A stretch of 7,347 nt of DNA. Origin: Methanoregula sp. (GTDB lineage Archaea; Halobacteriota; Methanomicrobia; Methanomicrobiales; Methanospirillaceae). Numbering within the stretch: the stretch's first letter is position 1; every line of letters starts with the position of its first letter. A model generated the notes under the pieces. The model was not told where the DNA came from and made no database searches. It worked only from the letters and a program-made list of their open reading frames with translations. The translations under genes were made by a program, and so were the position numbers. Below are positions 5,317-7,347 of this stretch, in pieces. The stretch lies in contig PNBP01000071.1 of the NCBI GenBank assembly GCA_003136075.1, positions 8,060-15,406 of the forward strand, given 5' to 3'.

Positions 5317-5996
5317 GGCTCATATTTTTTAAGTGCATCAACAAACCCGTCTCCATACTCTTTTTCGCTTACATAATCTGCGACCACTTTTATTCCCGGG
5401 TGCGCATTTGCAACGGTGATACCCATACCGGCAGTCTTTAGCATCTGGAGATCGTTTAACGAGTCACCAATTGCAAGGAAGTCGGATGGGAAACGTCCCA
5501 TGTCCTTTGCGAGAGCAAGAAGAGCAGTTCCTTTATTGACTCCGAGAGACTGCAGGTGTATTGCATAGCCGGTATCGATAACCTGTACCGGGTAATTTTT
5601 AAGAAATGTCGTTACATCATCTGCGGGAACGGTACGGGCAAATGCGAGGTCGGCAAACCGGTAGGTGGGGCTGTAGAGTTCCAGTTCAATACCTTTTTTC
5701 CGGTAATAGTCCTGGAGTGCATCAAGAGCGGCGCGGCAGACAGACTGGTCCCCGTTGATGTGGGGGGTGCCTGTATACCCGATCCGGTACACCCCGCCGT
5801 TCTCGGCGATAAACGTGCCATGCGTTCCGATCATCTTGCAGAGGGCATCCATAAAACAGGAGGTGTTGCCGCTTGCCAGCACCACCTCAATGTCCTGCTC
5901 CACGAGCGAGCGGATCATTTTGATCGCCCCGGTATCGATCCTGCGGGTGTGGTCGGTGATAGTTCCGTCCACATCAGTAAGGAGTGCTTTCAGCAC
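5298..5996 (-). CDS. pgp: Phosphoglycolate phosphatase, archaeal HAD type
   Basis: HAD-superfamily hydrolase (Cof/SPP-like branch) predicted to dephosphorylate 2-phosphoglycolate to glycolate in the cytoplasm. It has 232 residues, close to the archaeal family norm of about 225-235. HAD motif I is D8-V-D10-G-T12, with D8 the nucleophile. Motif II is S42 in LASGNT, motif III is K155 in GVNKGTAL and motif IV is GDSLND (D178, D182). The cap domain (about 81-150) lies between motifs II and III. The start is GTG at 5996, overlapping the radA stop by 7 bp. AGGGTGG (6005-6012 region, minus strand) 9 nt upstream, inside radA, is a fair SD site. Translational coupling with radA is likely. Related archaeal HAD enzymes include sucrose-phosphate and mannosyl-phosphoglycerate phosphatases, so substrate is inferred from similarity only. 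Confidence 0.9.
   Translation of the reverse strand: MLKALLTDVDGTITDHTRRIDTGAIKMIRSLVEQDIEVVLASGNTSCFMDALCKMIGTHGTFIAENGGVYRIGYTGTPHINGDQSVCRAALDALQDYYRKKGIELELYSPTYRFADLAFARTVPADDVTTFLKNYPVQVIDTGYAIHLQSLGVNKGTALLALAKDMGRFPSDFLAIGDSLNDLQMLKTAGMGITVANAHPGIKVVADYVSEKEYGDGFVDALKKYEPYLRAR
5325..5330 (+). terminator. T6 terminator tract after the PRC-barrel gene
   Basis: TTTTTT begins 9 nt after the PRC-barrel stop codon and lies inside the antisense phosphatase coding sequence. It is a likely oligo-T terminator. Confidence 0.45.
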
Positions 5997-6967
5997 GGCT
6001 TAAGGCCACCCTCTTCAACCATGAACGGTGCCTCACCCTCGGGCAGGTTGGGGCTGTCAACAAGACGTGCGATACGTTTGCCGCCTTTGCTCTTGCGGAG
6101 ATAGAGGCGGAATGTTGCGGTATGACCGACAATATTGCCCCCGATGGGTTTTGTCGGGTCACCAAAGAATACTGCCGGGTTGGACATGACCTGGTTAGTG
6201 ACAAGGCCCACGCCATTGTGCTCGTCAATGAGTTTGAAGAGCTCGTGCATATGCCGGTTCAGTTTCTGCTGGCGGGCGGCAAGTGTTCCCCTGCCGGCGT
6301 ATTCCGCCCGGAAATGTGCGGTCAGAGAATCGATGATAAAGAGTTTTACTGGTTTACCGCTGTCCTTTAACTCGTTTGCCAGATCCCGCGAGTTATCGAT
6401 GAGAAGCATCTGGTGATCTGATGTATGCGCACGTGCGATATGGATATTCTTCAAAAATTCCTGCGGGTCCGGGGCATCGTCAAGCCCGAGGCCGTTTACC
6501 ATCTGTTCGATACGTTCCGGACGGAAGGTATTCTCGGTATCGATGTAGATGACACTGCCGTCCAGACCACCCTGTTCCAGGGGAAGCTGCACGTTCACGG
6601 ACATCTGGTGGACGATCTGACTTTTACCCGACCCGAACTCACCGTACATCTCGGTGATCGCCTGTGTCTCCATACCGCCACCTAACAGGGCGTCCAGCTC
6701 CGGGACCCGAAACGAGAGTTTTTTGACATCCTTTCTCTGTTCAAAGATGTCTTTTCCTGTCTTGAACCCGCCGATATCTGCCGATTCACGTGCGGCTTTG
6801 ATGATCTTCTTTGCCGTGGATTCGGATATTTCGGTGATCTCTGACAGTTCTGCTGGTGCTGCGGTTGCAATGCTTTCCACTGAAAGGTAGCCTGCTTCAC
6901 GAAGCTTGTCTGCGGTGCTTGGTCCAACACCCGGTAAATCTTCAATGTCTAATGGTTTTTCAGCCAT
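5990..6967 (-). CDS. radA: DNA repair and recombination protein RadA (archaeal RecA/Rad51 recombinase)
   Basis: ATP-dependent strand-exchange recombinase that forms filaments on single-stranded DNA in homologous recombination and double-strand-break repair. It has 325 residues, the standard length. The N-terminal helix-hairpin-helix domain (about 6-60) includes [23 protein letters not shown] (66-71) carries Phe68, at the position of the Rad51-type polymerisation motif. Walker A is GEFGSGKSQ (109-117) and Walker B is LFIID (209-213). Then come the R-rich Rad51 signature around [19 protein letters not shown] (222-240), TNQVMSNP (257-264) and the usual C-terminus with [15 protein letters not shown] see no intein. 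The ATG at 6967 gives [13 protein letters not shown], matching the family; upstream in-frame codons add unrelated residues. It is the first gene of a probable radA-phosphatase operon with its own promoter. Confidence 0.97.
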   Translation of the reverse strand: MAEKPLDIEDLPGVGPSTADKLREAGYLSVESIATAAPAELSEITEISESTAKKIIKAARESADIGGFKTGKDIFEQRKDVKKLSFRVPELDALLGGGMETQAITEMYGEFGSGKSQIVHQMSVNVQLPLEQGGLDGSVIYIDTENTFRPERIEQMVNGLGLDDAPDPQEFLKNIHIARAHTSDHQMLLIDNSRDLANELKDSGKPVKLFIIDSLTAHFRAEYAGRGTLAARQQKLNRHMHELFKLIDEHNGVGLVTNQVMSNPAVFFGDPTKPIGGNIVGHTATFRLYLRKSKGGKRIARLVDSPNLPEGEAPFMVEEGGLKPC

Positions 6968-6979
6968 TTCTTGCACATC

Positions 6980-6984
6980 TCCTA
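6980..6984 (-). promoter_or_regulatory. Shine-Dalgarno site for radA
   Basis: AGGAG on the minus strand lies 12 nt before the ATG at 6967. The spacing is slightly long, but an in-frame GTG at 6976 is too close to use it, so it supports 6967. Confidence 0.5.
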
Positions 6985-7010
6985 TGGCATAACAACATTT
7001 CAACCTCGCC

Positions 7011-7017
7011 CATATAG
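7011..7017 (-). promoter_or_regulatory. TATA-like box of radA
   Basis: CTATATG on the minus strand is centred about 26 bp upstream of position 6988. Initiation there gives a leader of about 20 nt that still contains the AGGAG site, consistent with an SD-led mRNA. Confidence 0.45.
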
Positions 7018-7042
7018 CCCCTGCGACTGTGCGGGGTGAAAG

Positions 7043-7058
7043 TGATTATGCATGATCA
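7043..7058. promoter_or_regulatory. 16-bp imperfect palindrome upstream of the radA promoter
   Basis: TGATTATGCATGATCA pairs with itself at seven of eight positions (mismatch at the fifth base from each end). It lies 25 bp upstream of the radA TATA-like box and directly after the upstream gene's stop codon. It could be an operator for a dimeric regulator or an upstream-gene 3' element. Confidence 0.3.
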
Positions 7059-7347
7059 TCAGGTGTTTTCCTGTGTACCGGTGAACTGCACCAGCCGCGC
7101 CATGACCTCTTCCGGTGTCCGTTGTATGGGGTCAACCTGCTGCGGGATAATCCGGTTGCCTTGCCGGGTACAGCAGATCCGCAGATCCGATCCATGTGGA
7201 TACTCCCCTTCAACAATGAAGCGCTCCTTCCCGTTGTCAATGAATATACAGCCATTGCCCGCAATAATCGTTCCGGAAAAAACAATTTCCTCTGGTACCT
7301 CTTTTGGGACCTCCAGGATACTTCCTCTCCCAATACCCAGTTCAATA
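7059..7347 (-). CDS. C-terminal part of an unrecognised protein (5' end outside window)
   Basis: Reading the minus strand from 7346 gives 95 residues with no stop, ending at TGA (7061-7059). The start lies beyond the right edge. The translation is protein-like: ELGIGRGSILEVPKEVP, then IVFSGTIIAGNGCIFIDNGK, then RFIVEGEYPHGSDLRICCTR and the end EEVMARLVQFTGTQENT. Alternating hydrophobic and polar residues suggest a beta-rich, soluble fold, with a short helix near the end (PEEVMARLVQF). There is one Cys-Cys pair. A competing frame from a TTG at 7345 is rich in Arg, Ser and Trp and looks like an out-of-frame shadow. I do not recognise the family. The gene runs in the same direction as radA, 91 bp upstream of it, but radA has its own promoter signals. 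Confidence 0.65.
   Translation of the reverse strand, partial: IELGIGRGSILEVPKEVPEEIVFSGTIIAGNGCIFIDNGKERFIVEGEYPHGSDLRICCTRQGNRIIPQQVDPIQRTPEEVMARLVQFTGTQENT

Noticed and set aside
5556..6104. 182-residue plus-strand ORF across the radA/phosphatase junction
   Set aside because: It lies antisense to two well-supported genes and has no promoter-like or SD site of note.
5990..7003. Longer radA starting at 7003
   Set aside because: The 12 extra residues do not match the RadA N-terminus, and the predicted transcription start near 6988 would exclude them.
7046..7345. 99-residue ORF on the minus strand from a TTG at 7345
   Set aside because: Its translation is rich in Arg, Ser and Trp with no domain-like pattern. 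The neighbouring frame ending at 7059 is open to the edge and reads like a normal protein.

Overview
The window looks like a chromosomal segment from a methanogenic euryarchaeon, most likely of the order Methanomicrobiales (Methanoregula/Methanoculleus-type). This rests on protein content alone: archaeal RadA, archaeal FEN1 with a C-terminal PCNA-binding box, an archaeal presenilin/signal-peptide-peptidase homologue, a NOG1-type GTPase, a winged-helix/CBS regulator, an archaeal PRC-barrel protein and a surface protein ending in a PGF-pre-PGF-like domain. Promoters are archaeal in style: several genes have a TATA-like box about 26-32 bp before the first codon and no Shine-Dalgarno (SD) site, which suggests leaderless mRNAs.

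Layout, left to right. (1) 1-622 (+) is the 3' end of a large surface protein. It converges on fen1 (674-1675, -), and the 51 bp between them holds a bidirectional T5A5 tract. (2) fen1 lies downstream of a small gene for a two-helix membrane protein with a coiled-coil tail (1709-2023, -). (3) Divergent from that gene is a GxGD intramembrane aspartyl protease (2080-2973, +). Its 3' end overlaps, tail to tail by 44 bp, a NOG1-like GTPase gene (2930-3898, -). (4) The GTPase gene is divergent from a regulator with an N-terminal winged helix and C-terminal CBS pair (3946-4824, +), across a very short promoter region rich in palindromic TATA elements. (5) 4825-5061 is the only long non-coding stretch. 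It is AT-rich and holds a T7 terminator-like tract, a nested inverted-repeat structure at 4877-4969 and the promoter of a PRC-barrel gene (5062-5316, +). (6) The PRC-barrel gene overlaps by 19 bp, tail to tail, a phosphoglycolate phosphatase gene (5298-5996, -). That gene overlaps radA (5990-6967, -) by 7 bp and is probably translated from the radA mRNA. (7) The right edge holds the 3' end of an unrecognised gene (7059-7347, -). Its true frame has no start inside the window.

Functionally, the window groups DNA replication and repair (fen1, radA, and perhaps the phosphatase through repair chemistry) with membrane proteolysis, a ribosome-biogenesis-type GTPase and a ligand-sensing regulator. 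Most of this is conserved archaeal housekeeping. The least explained parts are the structured intergenic element at 4877-4969, the coiled-coil membrane protein ahead of fen1 and the partial gene at the right edge. I saw no mobile element, CRISPR array, tRNA or rRNA.
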